A stretch of 6,197 nt of DNA from Candidatus Faecousia faecipullorum (GCA_018710805.1 DVJG01000194.1:1-6197), one strand, 5' to 3'. Positions 1 through 6,060 are shown, numbered from the stretch's first letter. Numbers and translations are program-made. Notes: generated by a model not told the origin, from the letters alone.

Positions 1-501
1 GGCTACCACGCCTGGGCCGGATGCCCGGGCAATCCCCTGAGCCACACCATGAATACCCGCAATTCCTACGTATCCCTCAACGGCCTGCCCTGTCCGGAGT
101 TTCTCATCAACGCCTACACCGCCGGATACTACGGCGTGCCCGTGGCCCTGGTGACCGGAGACAAGGCCCTCTGCGACTTTGCAAAAACCCTCATTCCCGC
201 CATTACCACGGTGCCTGTGAATGAAGGCATGGGCGGGGCCTGCATCTCCATCCATCCCCAGGAGGCCGTGGAGAAAATTGAGGCGGCGGCAAAAGAGGCC
301 GTTTCCAAAGCATCCCAGTGCCGTGTTCCCATGCCGGAACACTTTCATATGGAAGTGACCTTCATCCGCCACGCCCTGGCCTACAGCAAGAGCTTCTACC
401 CCGGGGCCTCCCTGAAGGAAGGAACCACCGTCTGCTTCGATGGGAGCGACTGGTACGAAATGCTGCGTTTCTGCCATTTTGTTTTAAGCGACGCAAATTG
501 A
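1..501 (+). CDS. M55 family D-aminopeptidase, DppA-like (5' end missing)
   Basis: The reading frame is open from the first base, so the gene starts outside the window; the internal ATG at position 49 is not the start. The visible 166 residues match the C-terminal part of M55 (DppA-type) zinc peptidases, which cleave D-amino-acid peptides such as D-Ala-D-Ala in the cytoplasm, a role in peptidoglycan peptide recycling. Visible landmarks are GYHA (residues 2-5 of the fragment), whose His3 corresponds to a zinc ligand; LSHT (13-16), whose His15 corresponds to the family's catalytic histidine; and PEFLINAYTAGYYGVP, whose Glu33 corresponds to another metal ligand. A GD motif and a conserved C-terminal half follow and end normally at TGA. 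The N-terminal DxE zinc motif lies outside the window. A strong terminator follows at once, so this is the last gene of its unit. The family call is firm; the exact substrate is inferred. Confidence 0.9.
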   Translation, partial: GYHAWAGCPGNPLSHTMNTRNSYVSLNGLPCPEFLINAYTAGYYGVPVALVTGDKALCDFAKTLIPAITTVPVNEGMGGACISIHPQEAVEKIEAAAKEAVSKASQCRVPMPEHFHMEVTFIRHALAYSKSFYPGASLKEGTTVCFDGSDWYEMLRFCHFVLSDAN

Positions 502-504
502 CCC

Positions 505-541
505 AAAACGATGCCGTCCAAGGGGGCGGCATCGTTTTTTT
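505..541 (+). terminator. Rho-independent terminator after the M55 peptidase gene
   Basis: Bases 505-516 pair perfectly with 527-538, a 12-bp stem rich in GC at its inner end. The stem can extend inward by 518-519 with 524-525 and a G-U pair. A run of seven T follows at 535-541. It begins three bases after the TGA of the peptidase gene and lies just upstream of the next promoter, so it separates two transcription units. Confidence 0.93.
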
Positions 542-562
542 GCCCAAATTTTCTCCGTTGAC

Positions 563-590
563 TTGACGGAAAGGGTTCTATGTATATAAT
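563..590 (+). promoter_or_regulatory. Sigma-A type promoter of the MBOAT-SGNH-PHP unit
   Basis: A -35 box TTGACG (563-568) and a perfect -10 box TATAAT (585-590) are separated by 16 bp. An alternative TTGACT at 558-563 would leave a 21-bp spacer and is less likely. Transcription would start near 597, giving a leader of about 25 bases before the GTG start. The promoter sits between the upstream terminator and the MBOAT gene, as expected for an independent unit. Confidence 0.8.
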
Positions 591-607
591 TAATGTAGAA
601 AATCCAT

Positions 608-613
608 AGGAGG
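608..613 (+). promoter_or_regulatory. Ribosome binding site deciding the GTG start
   Basis: A full AGGAGG lies 8 bases before GTG at 622. No ATG lies nearby in frame, and the residues after GTG match the usual start of AlgI-like proteins (MLFNSYIFLLFFFP). The GTG start is therefore well supported. Confidence 0.88.
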
Positions 614-621
614 ACCCGGTT

Positions 622-2085
622 GTGCTCTTTAATTCTTATATTTTTCTTCTTTTCTTCTTCCCCCTGTGCCTGGCGGGCTGGTTCGGTCTGAACCGTCTGG
701 GGAAATACACGCTCTCCCAGGTGTTCCTGCTGGCCATGAGTTTGTGGTTTTACGGGTACTTCCATGTGGGGTATCTGGCCATTATGGCTGTATCCATCGT
801 CTTTAACTATGGCTTTACCCTGGCCATGGAGAAAACCGCAAGTCAAAAACTCCGGAAGCTGGAGGTAACCCTGGCGGTTCTTCTGAACCTGGCCATCCTC
901 TTTTATTACAAATACTTCAACTTCTTCCTGACCAACGTGGAACGCATTTTCGGCTTTGAAATGACCCTGCGGACCATCGTTCTGCCTCTCGGCATCAGCT
1001 TTTTCACCTTCCAGCAGCTCTCCTATGTGGTGGATTTTTACCGTGGAGAAGTCAAGCACTACCCCTTCCTGCAATACGCCTGCTTTGTCTCCTACTTCCC
1101 CCAGCTGGTGGCAGGGCCTATTGTGACCCACGACGAGCTGATTCCCCAGTTTTTGGACGAAGGCAAAAAGCACTTTAACTGGGACAACTTCTCCAAAGGC
1201 CTGTTCCTCTTTGTTCTGGGCCTTTCCAAAAAGGTTCTGCTTGCCGACGTCTTCGGAGGCGCCGCCAACTGGGGCTTCTCCAACGTCCAGGCTCTGGATG
1301 CCACCAATGCCATCCTCACGAGCTTTGCCTACACCTTCCAGATCTATTTCGATTTCAGCGGCTACAGCGACATGGCCGTAGGTCTCGGCAAGATGATGAA
1401 CATCGACCTGCCGGAGAATTTCTCCTCTCCCTACAAGGCCCTGTCCATTACGGAGTTCTGGAAGCGGTGGCACCGGACTCTGACCCGATTCCTCACCAAG
1501 TACATCTACATTCCTCTGGGCGGCAACCGGAAAGGAAAAGTCCGCACCTACGTCAATGTTCTCATTGTATTTCTTGCCAGCGGCATCTGGCACGGCGCTT
1601 ACTACACCTTCTTCCTCTGGGGCATCCTCCACGGAGTGCTGTCGGTTCTGGAGCGGGCTTTCAGAATCAATGAACGGGATATCCACCCGGCCCTCCGGTG
1701 GCTGGTAACCTTCGGCTTTGTGAATCTCACCTGGGTCCTCTTCCGGGCGGAAACCCTGGGAGATGCTATTGTGTTCTGCAAGCGGCTCATAAGCATGGAA
1801 TTTGGGCCCGTGAATCAGGAGCTGGCCGCAGCCTTTTTCCTGCCCGAGATCAAGATGCTTGTCTCCTGGGTTCCCAGTTTGTGGAGCCTCCAATATCGGC
1901 TGGAACTGCTGGTGCCGCCCTTCTACTTAGGAAGTCTGCTCCTCGTTCTGGGGTGCCGGAACGCCTATGAGCACATGCTGGTCTTCCGGCCCAGGTGGAC
2001 GAACCTTCTGACCATTTCCCTGCTGCTGGCCCTCTGTGTGCTGTCCTTCTCGGGCGTCAGCACCTTCCTCTATTTCAATTTCTAA
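622..2085 (+). CDS. MBOAT family O-acyltransferase, AlgI-like
   Basis: A 487-residue multi-pass membrane protein of the usual length for AlgI/DltB-type membrane-bound O-acyltransferases. These move an acyl group, typically acetyl, from a cytoplasmic donor to an acceptor outside the membrane. Hydrophobic segments run along the whole chain, beginning at residues 3-20 and 31-53. Landmarks are YVVDFYRG, FPQLVAGPIV, the DFSGYSDMA block (244-252), FWKRWHRTL with His284, the YIPLGGNRKG block, and SGIWHGA with His324, the invariant family histidine. All expected motifs are intact, so it is probably active. It starts with GTG behind a strong AGGAGG. The stop codon overlaps the ribosome binding site of the next gene, which indicates cotranscription with the SGNH partner. 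The acceptor is unknown: no alginate or capsule synthesis gene is in the window, so a surface polysaccharide is only inferred. Confidence is high for the family and low for the substrate. Confidence 0.95.
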   Translation: MLFNSYIFLLFFFPLCLAGWFGLNRLGKYTLSQVFLLAMSLWFYGYFHVGYLAIMAVSIVFNYGFTLAMEKTASQKLRKLEVTLAVLLNLAILFYYKYFNFFLTNVERIFGFEMTLRTIVLPLGISFFTFQQLSYVVDFYRGEVKHYPFLQYACFVSYFPQLVAGPIVTHDELIPQFLDEGKKHFNWDNFSKGLFLFVLGLSKKVLLADVFGGAANWGFSNVQALDATNAILTSFAYTFQIYFDFSGYSDMAVGLGKMMNIDLPENFSSPYKALSITEFWKRWHRTLTRFLTKYIYIPLGGNRKGKVRTYVNVLIVFLASGIWHGAYYTFFLWGILHGVLSVLERAFRINERDIHPALRWLVTFGFVNLTWVLFRAETLGDAIVFCKRLISMEFGPVNQELAAAFFLPEIKMLVSWVPSLWSLQYRLELLVPPFYLGSLLLVLGCRNAYEHMLVFRPRWTNLLTISLLLALCVLSFSGVSTFLYFNF

Positions 2086-2095
2086 GGAGAAACCT

Positions 2096-3163
2096 ATGAA
2101 AAATAAGGCTTGGTGTATCCTTTCCCTCTCCCTTGCCCTGGTGATTTTGGTAATTGCAGGGGCCATTACGGCGTTTATCGACCCCTATTTTCACTACCAC
2201 GCTCCCCTGGAGGGCATCGCCTATCCCCTCAATAACCAGCGCTACCAGAATGACGGCATTGTGCGCCACTTCTCCTATGACGCCCTCATCACCGGCACCT
2301 CTCTTACGGAGAATTTCAAAAACAGCGAGCTGGACCAGCTCTTCGGCGTACACTCCGTAAAAGCCTGCTATTCCGGCGGCTCTTATGGGGAGATTTTCCA
2401 GAATTTAGAGCAGGCCGTCCGGAGCCAGCCGGAGCTAAAATTGGTGGTTTTCGGCATGGACGAGTGGTTTTTGCTGGGAGGCAAGGACCTGATTGAAGCA
2501 AAGGGCGACTATCCCTCCTACCTCTATGACGACAATCCTGTAAACGATGTAAACTATCTTCTCAACCGGGAAATTCTCTGCGGCGCCTCCCTGGAGACCC
2601 TGAACTTTACCCGCCAGGGGAACGCCACCACCAGTTTTGACGACTTCGGCGCCTGGGGCCACCTGTATACCTACGATGCCCAGAATGTCATCGAGAACTA
2701 CAAACGCCTGGACCAGGCTGCCGAGAAGAAGGTCCTCACCCAGGAACAGGCCGACCAAATTGAGCACACCCTCCGGGATACGGCTCTGCGCCTGGCGGAA
2801 GAAAATCCCCAAATCACGTTTCTCTACTTTTTCCCGCCCTACAGCATTCTGAACTGGGACAACCATCAGCGGGAGGGTTCCCTGGAATTTCAGGTGGACG
2901 CCTTCAAAAAGGCCAGCGAAGTCCTGCTGGAAGCGGACAACATTCAGCTCTACTCCTTCTATACGGACTTTGACACCATCGTAAATCTGGATAACTACCG
3001 GGACATCGTCCACTATTCCCCGGAGATCAACTCCCTGATCCTTTCCCGGATGCAAAAAGGCGAATATCGCCTGACAAAGGACAACTGCCAGGAGCACTGG
3101 AAAAGTGTTCTGGATTTCTACGGAAATTACGACTACGACCGGTTATTCAGCGAAGCAAACTAA
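2096..3163 (+). CDS. Membrane-anchored SGNH/DltD-like protein, MBOAT partner
   Basis: A 355-residue protein with an N-terminal membrane anchor (hydrophobic residues about 5-28) and no later membrane segment, so the rest should lie outside the cell. The start is ATG 2096, preceded by AAGGAGA (2084-2090); a longer frame from 2036 would lie inside the MBOAT gene. Landmarks fit an SGNH-like hydrolase or acyltransferase fold: ITGTSLTENF with Ser69 in the nucleophile position, and DIVHYSPE near the C-terminus with Asp303 and His306 as the likely Asp-x-x-His pair. I recognise the FIDPYFHYH and YPLNNQRYQNDG blocks from clostridial proteins usually called hypothetical and found beside MBOAT genes. By analogy with DltD and AlgJ/AlgX, it probably receives or transfers the acyl group exported by the MBOAT protein. 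This role is inferred. The gap to the MBOAT gene is 10 bases and to the PHP gene 21 bases, consistent with one operon. Confidence 0.85.
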   Translation: MKNKAWCILSLSLALVILVIAGAITAFIDPYFHYHAPLEGIAYPLNNQRYQNDGIVRHFSYDALITGTSLTENFKNSELDQLFGVHSVKACYSGGSYGEIFQNLEQAVRSQPELKLVVFGMDEWFLLGGKDLIEAKGDYPSYLYDDNPVNDVNYLLNREILCGASLETLNFTRQGNATTSFDDFGAWGHLYTYDAQNVIENYKRLDQAAEKKVLTQEQADQIEHTLRDTALRLAEENPQITFLYFFPPYSILNWDNHQREGSLEFQVDAFKKASEVLLEADNIQLYSFYTDFDTIVNLDNYRDIVHYSPEINSLILSRMQKGEYRLTKDNCQEHWKSVLDFYGNYDYDRLFSEAN

Positions 3164-3184
3164 TCTTTCAAGGAGCCTTATCCC

Positions 3185-3907
3185 ATGCCTTTTCTCTACG
3201 AGACCCATTGCCACTGCGCGCAATGCAGCAAGTGCGCCCACAGCACCGCCGCAGACATGGTCCGGGCCTATCACAGCGCCGGCTATGCCGGGTTGGTTCT
3301 GACGGACCACTTCATTTTCGGAAACACCGCCGTCCCAAAGGATCTCCCTTGGGAGGAACGGATGCACAGGTATTACGACGCCTACCTGGAGGCCAAGGCC
3401 GAAGGCCACAAGCTGGATTTTGACGTGATTTTCGGCATTGAGCACTTTTACGGCGGCGGAAAAGAGATTCTTTTCTATGGCATTGACCTGGCCTTTCTGT
3501 TGAATAATCCCGACATTCCGGATATTTCCATCGATACCTTGGTTTCCCGGGTCCACGCTGCGGGAGGCATTGCCATCCACGCCCATCCTTTCCGGGACCG
3601 GGGCTATATCAACCGGAGCTTTGCCCCGCGGATTGACTTGGTGGACGGCATCGAAATCTACAACGCCTGCAATTCCCCCGGAGAGGACCGGCAGGCTCTG
3701 GAACTTGCCAAGACAAGGGACTTCATCCTCACCAGCGGCGGAGACATCCACGAAAGCGACGATCCCCTCATCGGTGCAGCCGGCATTCTGCTTCCCTGCC
3801 GGGTCCGGGACGGAAAGGAATTTGCGGCGGCGCTGAAGGCGCGGAATTACGCACTGATGATTCACGGAAATGCCTTGGAGCAGGTCACTGCCGAGGATTT
3901 GCCATAA
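3185..3907 (+). CDS. PHP-domain metal-dependent phosphoesterase
   Basis: A 240-residue cytoplasmic protein that is essentially one PHP domain, with no signal peptide or added domain. The metal-binding motifs appear in order: HCH (His8, His10), TDHF (Asp41, His42), GIEHF (Glu86), HAHP (His132, His134) and GGDIH (Asp187, His189). PHP proteins hydrolyse phosphoesters with two or three metal ions; relatives include histidinol phosphatase, 3',5'-nucleotide phosphatases and the CpsB-type capsule tyrosine phosphatases. This one resembles a clostridial group starting ETHxHT..xSxC and carrying a VPRDLPWE-like block (here VPKDLPWEE, 50-58); I know of no assigned substrate. The start has three cysteines (9, 11, 14) beyond Cys17, which is common in the group. 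AAGGAG at 3170-3175 lies 9 bases before the ATG. It is the third gene of the MBOAT unit, with a terminator about 45 bases after its stop. The role in surface modification is unknown. Confidence 0.9.
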   Translation: MPFLYETHCHCAQCSKCAHSTAADMVRAYHSAGYAGLVLTDHFIFGNTAVPKDLPWEERMHRYYDAYLEAKAEGHKLDFDVIFGIEHFYGGGKEILFYGIDLAFLLNNPDIPDISIDTLVSRVHAAGGIAIHAHPFRDRGYINRSFAPRIDLVDGIEIYNACNSPGEDRQALELAKTRDFILTSGGDIHESDDPLIGAAGILLPCRVRDGKEFAAALKARNYALMIHGNALEQVTAEDLP

Positions 3908-3919
3908 TACGAACTTTCA

Positions 3920-3948
3920 GGGCAAATACGCCATGATGTATTTGTCCC
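3920..3948 (+). other. Imperfect hairpin before the terminator
   Basis: Bases 3923-3929 (CAAATAC) pair with 3938-3944 (GTATTTG). After a one-base bulge at 3945, bases 3920-3922 pair with 3946-3948. The loop is eight bases. No T tract follows, so it is not a terminator itself. Its right arm could also pair with the left part of the following terminator, which is discussed as a finding. Confidence 0.5.
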
Positions 3949-3953
3949 GGTGC

Positions 3954-3989
3954 AAATAAGGGCGGGACAAATCCCGCCCTTATTTTTTT
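3954..3989 (+). terminator. Rho-independent terminator after the PHP gene
   Basis: A 14-bp perfect stem (3954-3967 with 3972-3985) has a CAAA loop (3968-3971) and a run of seven T at 3983-3989. It closes the MBOAT-SGNH-PHP unit and lies just upstream of the promoter of the GntR-ABC unit. The A-rich 5' flank is less favourable for termination on the minus strand, where no gene needs it. Confidence 0.92.
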
Positions 3990-4009
3990 GCAAATTTTTT
4001 CTTTTCCTA

Positions 4010-4038
4010 TTGACTTTTCTGTATCAACTGTATATACT
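4010..4038 (+). promoter_or_regulatory. Promoter of the GntR-ABC operon
   Basis: TTGACT (4010-4015) and TATACT (4033-4038) are separated by an ideal 17-bp spacer. Transcription should start near 4045, inside the right arm of the inverted repeat, giving a leader of about 25 bases. Most of the promoter from the spacer onward is covered by that repeat, so a bound repressor would block RNA polymerase. Confidence 0.82.
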
Positions 4039-4059
4039 ATAGCTATACAGTTGATACAG
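4019..4059. promoter_or_regulatory. Operator: perfect 16-bp inverted repeat over the -10 box
   Basis: CTGTATCAACTGTATA (4019-4034) is repeated exactly in inverted form at 4044-4059, with a 9-bp centre. Each arm holds two copies of CTGTAT or its complement nine bases apart (4019, 4028, 4045, 4054), so four half-sites lie symmetrically about position 4039. It covers the spacer, the -10 box and the start site of the gntR promoter, and ends at the ribosome binding site. The natural reading is the binding site of the GntR repressor encoded just downstream (autoregulation). This is inferred from position and symmetry. Confidence 0.82.
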
Positions 4060-4069
4060 AGGTGATTGC

Positions 4070-4447
4070 ATGGTAGTTTTCATCGACAACAAAAGCGGCG
4101 CACCAATTTACGACCAGATCTACACCCAGATCAAAAATCAGATCATCAGCGGTTCCCTGCAGCCTGACGAGATGCTCCCCTCTATCCGGGGACTTGCCAA
4201 GGACCTTCGCATCAGCTTCGTCACCACCAAGCGGGCCTATGACGAACTGGAAAAGGATGGCTTTCTCTATACCATAGCGGGAAAAGGCTGCTTCGTAGCC
4301 CCCAAAAACACGGCGCTTCTCCGGGAGGAGCACCTGAAAAAAATCGAAGAACACATTGATGCCGTGGTCCAGCTGGCCGCCGCCTGCAATTTAAGCAGCC
4401 AGGAGATTCTGGACATGGTCCGTTTCAGTTTGGAGGAACACACATGA
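4070..4447 (+). CDS. GntR family transcriptional regulator, YtrA subfamily
   Basis: A 125-residue cytoplasmic DNA-binding protein. Residues about 8-77 form the GntR winged helix-turn-helix, with the typical PIYDQIYTQIKNQI start, LPSIRGLAKDL for the HTH, and a YTIAGKGCFVA wing. Only about 45 residues follow the DNA-binding domain, with no ligand-binding FCD, UTRA or aminotransferase domain. That short C-terminus, used for dimerisation, marks the YtrA group. These regulators usually repress their own operon together with ABC exporter genes, as the layout here suggests. AGAGGTGA (4058-4065) precedes the ATG and overlaps the end of the operator by two bases. The stop codon overlaps the start of the ABC ATPase gene by ATGA, implying translational coupling. 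The inducer is unknown; cell-wall-active compounds are known for some relatives, but nothing here shows it. Confidence 0.93.
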   Translation: MVVFIDNKSGAPIYDQIYTQIKNQIISGSLQPDEMLPSIRGLAKDLRISFVTTKRAYDELEKDGFLYTIAGKGCFVAPKNTALLREEHLKKIEEHIDAVVQLAAACNLSSQEILDMVRFSLEEHT

Positions 4448-5286
4448 ACGCATTGGAAATTCACAGTCTCACAAAATCCTATCCCGGCTTTACCCTGGGG
4501 CCTCTGGATTTGACCCTGCCGTCGGGCTGCATTCTGGGGCTCATCGGAGAAAACGGCGCGGGCAAAAGCACCACAATCAAGTTGATTCTGAATATGCTCC
4601 ACCAGAACGGCGGAACCATTACCATTCTGGGGAAGGACAGCCGGGAGAACGTGCTGGCCCGCCAGGACCTTGGCGTTGTCATGGACGAACAAGGCATCCC
4701 GCCCGCTCTGAATGCGCGCCAGGTGGGAAATATCATGAAGAATATCTTCCGGAATTGGGACATGGGGGCCTATGTTTCCTACATATCCGCCTTGGAAATT
4801 CCTGAAAAAAAGCCCTTCAAGGACTTCTCCCGGGGCATGAAAATGAAGCTGGGCATTGCCATTGCCCTCTCTCACCATCCGAAGCTTCTTTTGCTGGACG
4901 AGGCCACCAGCGGCCTGGACCCGGTGGTCCGGGACCAGGTGGTGGGAATGCTGGAGGACTTCACAAGAGACGAAAATCACACGGTGCTCATGTCCTCTCA
5001 CATCGTCAGCGATTTGGAGCGGGTCTGTGACTACATCGCGTTTCTCCACAAGGGAAAGCTCATGCTGTATGCGGAAAAGGACGCCCTTTTAAGCCAGTAC
5101 GGCATCCTGCGGTGCACCAGGGAAGCTCTGGACGGCCTGGACGCAGACGCCATTGTACACAGGAAGGACACCCCCTACGGGTCCGAGGCCCTGGTCCTGC
5201 GGGATGCTGTGCCCCAGGGGCTGGAAGTCGGCAATGTCAGCATTGAAGAGCTCTTTGTGCTCATGGTAAAGGAGGAGAAAAAATGA
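4444..5286 (+). CDS. ABC transporter ATP-binding protein, YtrB/BcrA type
   Basis: A 280-residue cytoplasmic ATPase that powers the membrane protein encoded next. All nucleotide-binding motifs are intact: Walker A GENGAGKST (35-43), a Q-loop at Gln83 in MDEQG, the signature as SRGMK (129-133) rather than the classical LSGGQ, Walker B LLLLDEAT with Asp152 and Glu153, and the switch histidine His186 in MSSH. The SRGMK signature and the roughly 60-residue C-terminal extension are typical of exporter ATPases of the BcrA/YtrB kind. GGAGG at 4432-4436, inside the gntR gene, lies 7 bases before the ATG. Start and stop codons overlap both neighbours, so the three proteins are made from one message. 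Substrate direction is inferred as export from the family; the cargo is unknown. Confidence 0.95.
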   Translation: MNALEIHSLTKSYPGFTLGPLDLTLPSGCILGLIGENGAGKSTTIKLILNMLHQNGGTITILGKDSRENVLARQDLGVVMDEQGIPPALNARQVGNIMKNIFRNWDMGAYVSYISALEIPEKKPFKDFSRGMKMKLGIAIALSHHPKLLLLDEATSGLDPVVRDQVVGMLEDFTRDENHTVLMSSHIVSDLERVCDYIAFLHKGKLMLYAEKDALLSQYGILRCTREALDGLDADAIVHRKDTPYGSEALVLRDAVPQGLEVGNVSIEELFVLMVKEEKK

Positions 5287-5936
5287 AGGGTTTACTGCTG
5301 AAAGAATGGTATCAGGCCAGAAAAGCGTTTTGGATTTTCTATCTGATAGCCATCCTATTTCTTGCCATGGCATTGAGTCCTTTCACCACTCCCTTTCTCC
5401 TCTACTACCCCTGCCTGCTCTTAAGTCTCATTCCCACAAGCCTGCAGCAGATGGACGAGGTCAGCAAATGGGAAGGGTTCTGCGGCACGCTACCTTGCTC
5501 CCGGGCCCAGGTGGTCAGCGCTAAGTATCTCATGGGGCTCTTTGGTCAGGTCACTTTTCTGGTTCTGACCCTGGCAAGTCAAGGAATCGCCTGGGTGATT
5601 CGGGATTGCTTCTCCTGGGCAGAACTGGGAGGCTTGGCCGTCAGCATCACCGTCTGTACCAGCTTGCTGCCAATTTTCACACTTCCTTTGATTTTTAAGT
5701 GCGGCGTAGCAAAAGGTAAAATCATACAGCTTATTATCTTTGGCGCTGTTATCGGTTTCACAGGTGCCGTTGTAGGCTTTACATCATTCTCGTCTTCCTC
5801 CACCAAATCGCTTCTTCCGTATGATCTCTCCCGGTTCCGCTTCCTTTTCCCCTGTGTTCTGGGGGTAATCGTAATTCTCTACGCCCTCTCCTGGCTGCTC
5901 TCCATTCGGTTCTATAAAAAGCGGGATATTGGATGA
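5283..5936 (+). CDS. ABC-2 type transporter permease
   Basis: A 217-residue membrane protein with about six hydrophobic segments, roughly residues 16-36, 38-54, 88-106, 115-138, 145-168 and 188-208. The N-terminal LLLKEWYQARK, and the D-E-x-x-x-W-E-G-F followed by TLPCSRAQVVSAKYL (about 57-84), are hallmarks of the small ABC-2 permeases grouped as ABC2_membrane_5, in which the region reads as TLPxSRxxxVxxKYL. With two copies of the ATPase it should form a homodimeric exporter. GGAGG at 5271-5275 lies 7 bases before the ATG, which overlaps the ATPase stop codon (ATGA). It is the last gene of the operon. No second permease or lipoprotein gene is present, unlike the longer ytr operon of Bacillus. 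Confidence 0.9.
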   Translation: MKGLLLKEWYQARKAFWIFYLIAILFLAMALSPFTTPFLLYYPCLLLSLIPTSLQQMDEVSKWEGFCGTLPCSRAQVVSAKYLMGLFGQVTFLVLTLASQGIAWVIRDCFSWAELGGLAVSITVCTSLLPIFTLPLIFKCGVAKGKIIQLIIFGAVIGFTGAVVGFTSFSSSSTKSLLPYDLSRFRFLFPCVLGVIVILYALSWLLSIRFYKKRDIG

Positions 5937-5944
5937 CATAGACG

Positions 5945-5972
5945 ACAGGGGAGGAATTGAGCCCTCCCCTGT
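5945..5972. repeat. GC-rich inverted repeat, copy 1
   Basis: ACAGGGGAGG (5945-5954) pairs perfectly with 5963-5972, leaving an 8-base loop. No T tract follows. Its right arm shares the nine bases CCCTCCCCT with the second hairpin (5962-5970 and 6020-6028), suggesting related elements. It lies eight bases after the permease stop codon. It could be a dispersed intergenic repeat or an RNA 3'-end structure; the sequence alone does not decide. Confidence 0.7.
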
Positions 5973-5977
5973 AATAC

Positions 5978-5995
5978 TATCGCAGCCCTTCGATA
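5978..5995. repeat. Small hairpin between the two GC-rich repeats
   Basis: TATCG (5978-5982) is complementary to CGATA (5991-5995) with an eight-base loop. The stem is only 5 bp and could be chance. It is listed because it fills the gap between two stronger hairpins. Confidence 0.3.
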
Positions 5996-5996
5996 T

Positions 5997-6035
5997 ACAC
6001 AGCAGAGGGAGGGATAAATCCCTCCCCTACTGTGT
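5997..6035. repeat. GC-rich imperfect inverted repeat, copy 2
   Basis: ACACAG (5997-6002) pairs with CTGTGT (6030-6035), and GGGAGGGA (6007-6014) pairs with 6019-6026 around a TAAA loop. Between them are two further pairs, one mismatch and one bulged A. It has no T tract, so it is not a standard terminator. Its core is 17 of 20 identical to the core of the terminator at 3960-3979. This style of short GC-rich palindrome is common between genes in gut Clostridia, by recollection rather than search. Confidence 0.7.
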
Positions 6036-6060
6036 TCCGTAGTCTTATCAAAGCCTTTCA

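Noticed and set aside
49..501. ATG at 49 as the start of the M55 gene
   Set aside because: The frame is open back to position 1, and residues before this ATG include the conserved GYHA and LSHT motifs, so the true start is upstream of the window.
484..1893. 469-codon open frame on the minus strand, antisense to the MBOAT gene
   Set aside because: It lies opposite a gene with all MBOAT motifs intact. Its translation is low-complexity and polar with no recognisable domain. Such shadows arise when codon usage avoids TTA, CTA and TCA on the coding strand.
2036..2095. Earlier in-frame ATG extending the SGNH protein by 20 residues
   Set aside because: The extension lies within the MBOAT coding sequence. 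The ATG at 2096 has a good ribosome binding site, and starting there places the membrane anchor at the N-terminus.
2435..3865. Two long minus-strand frames (220 and 240 codons) opposite the SGNH and PHP genes
   Set aside because: Both mirror confidently assigned plus-strand genes, show no family motif and have no promoter or ribosome binding site of their own that I can see.
4267..5049. 260-codon minus-strand frame opposite the gntR and ABC ATPase genes
   Set aside because: It spans two genes with complete motifs on the plus strand and shows no domain. It is a shadow of their codon usage.
5945..6035. Possible CRISPR array or transposon ends from the repeated GC-rich palindromes
   Set aside because: There are only two unequal copies with no regular spacers, no cas gene, no transposase and no evident target-site duplication. 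A dispersed hairpin repeat fits better.
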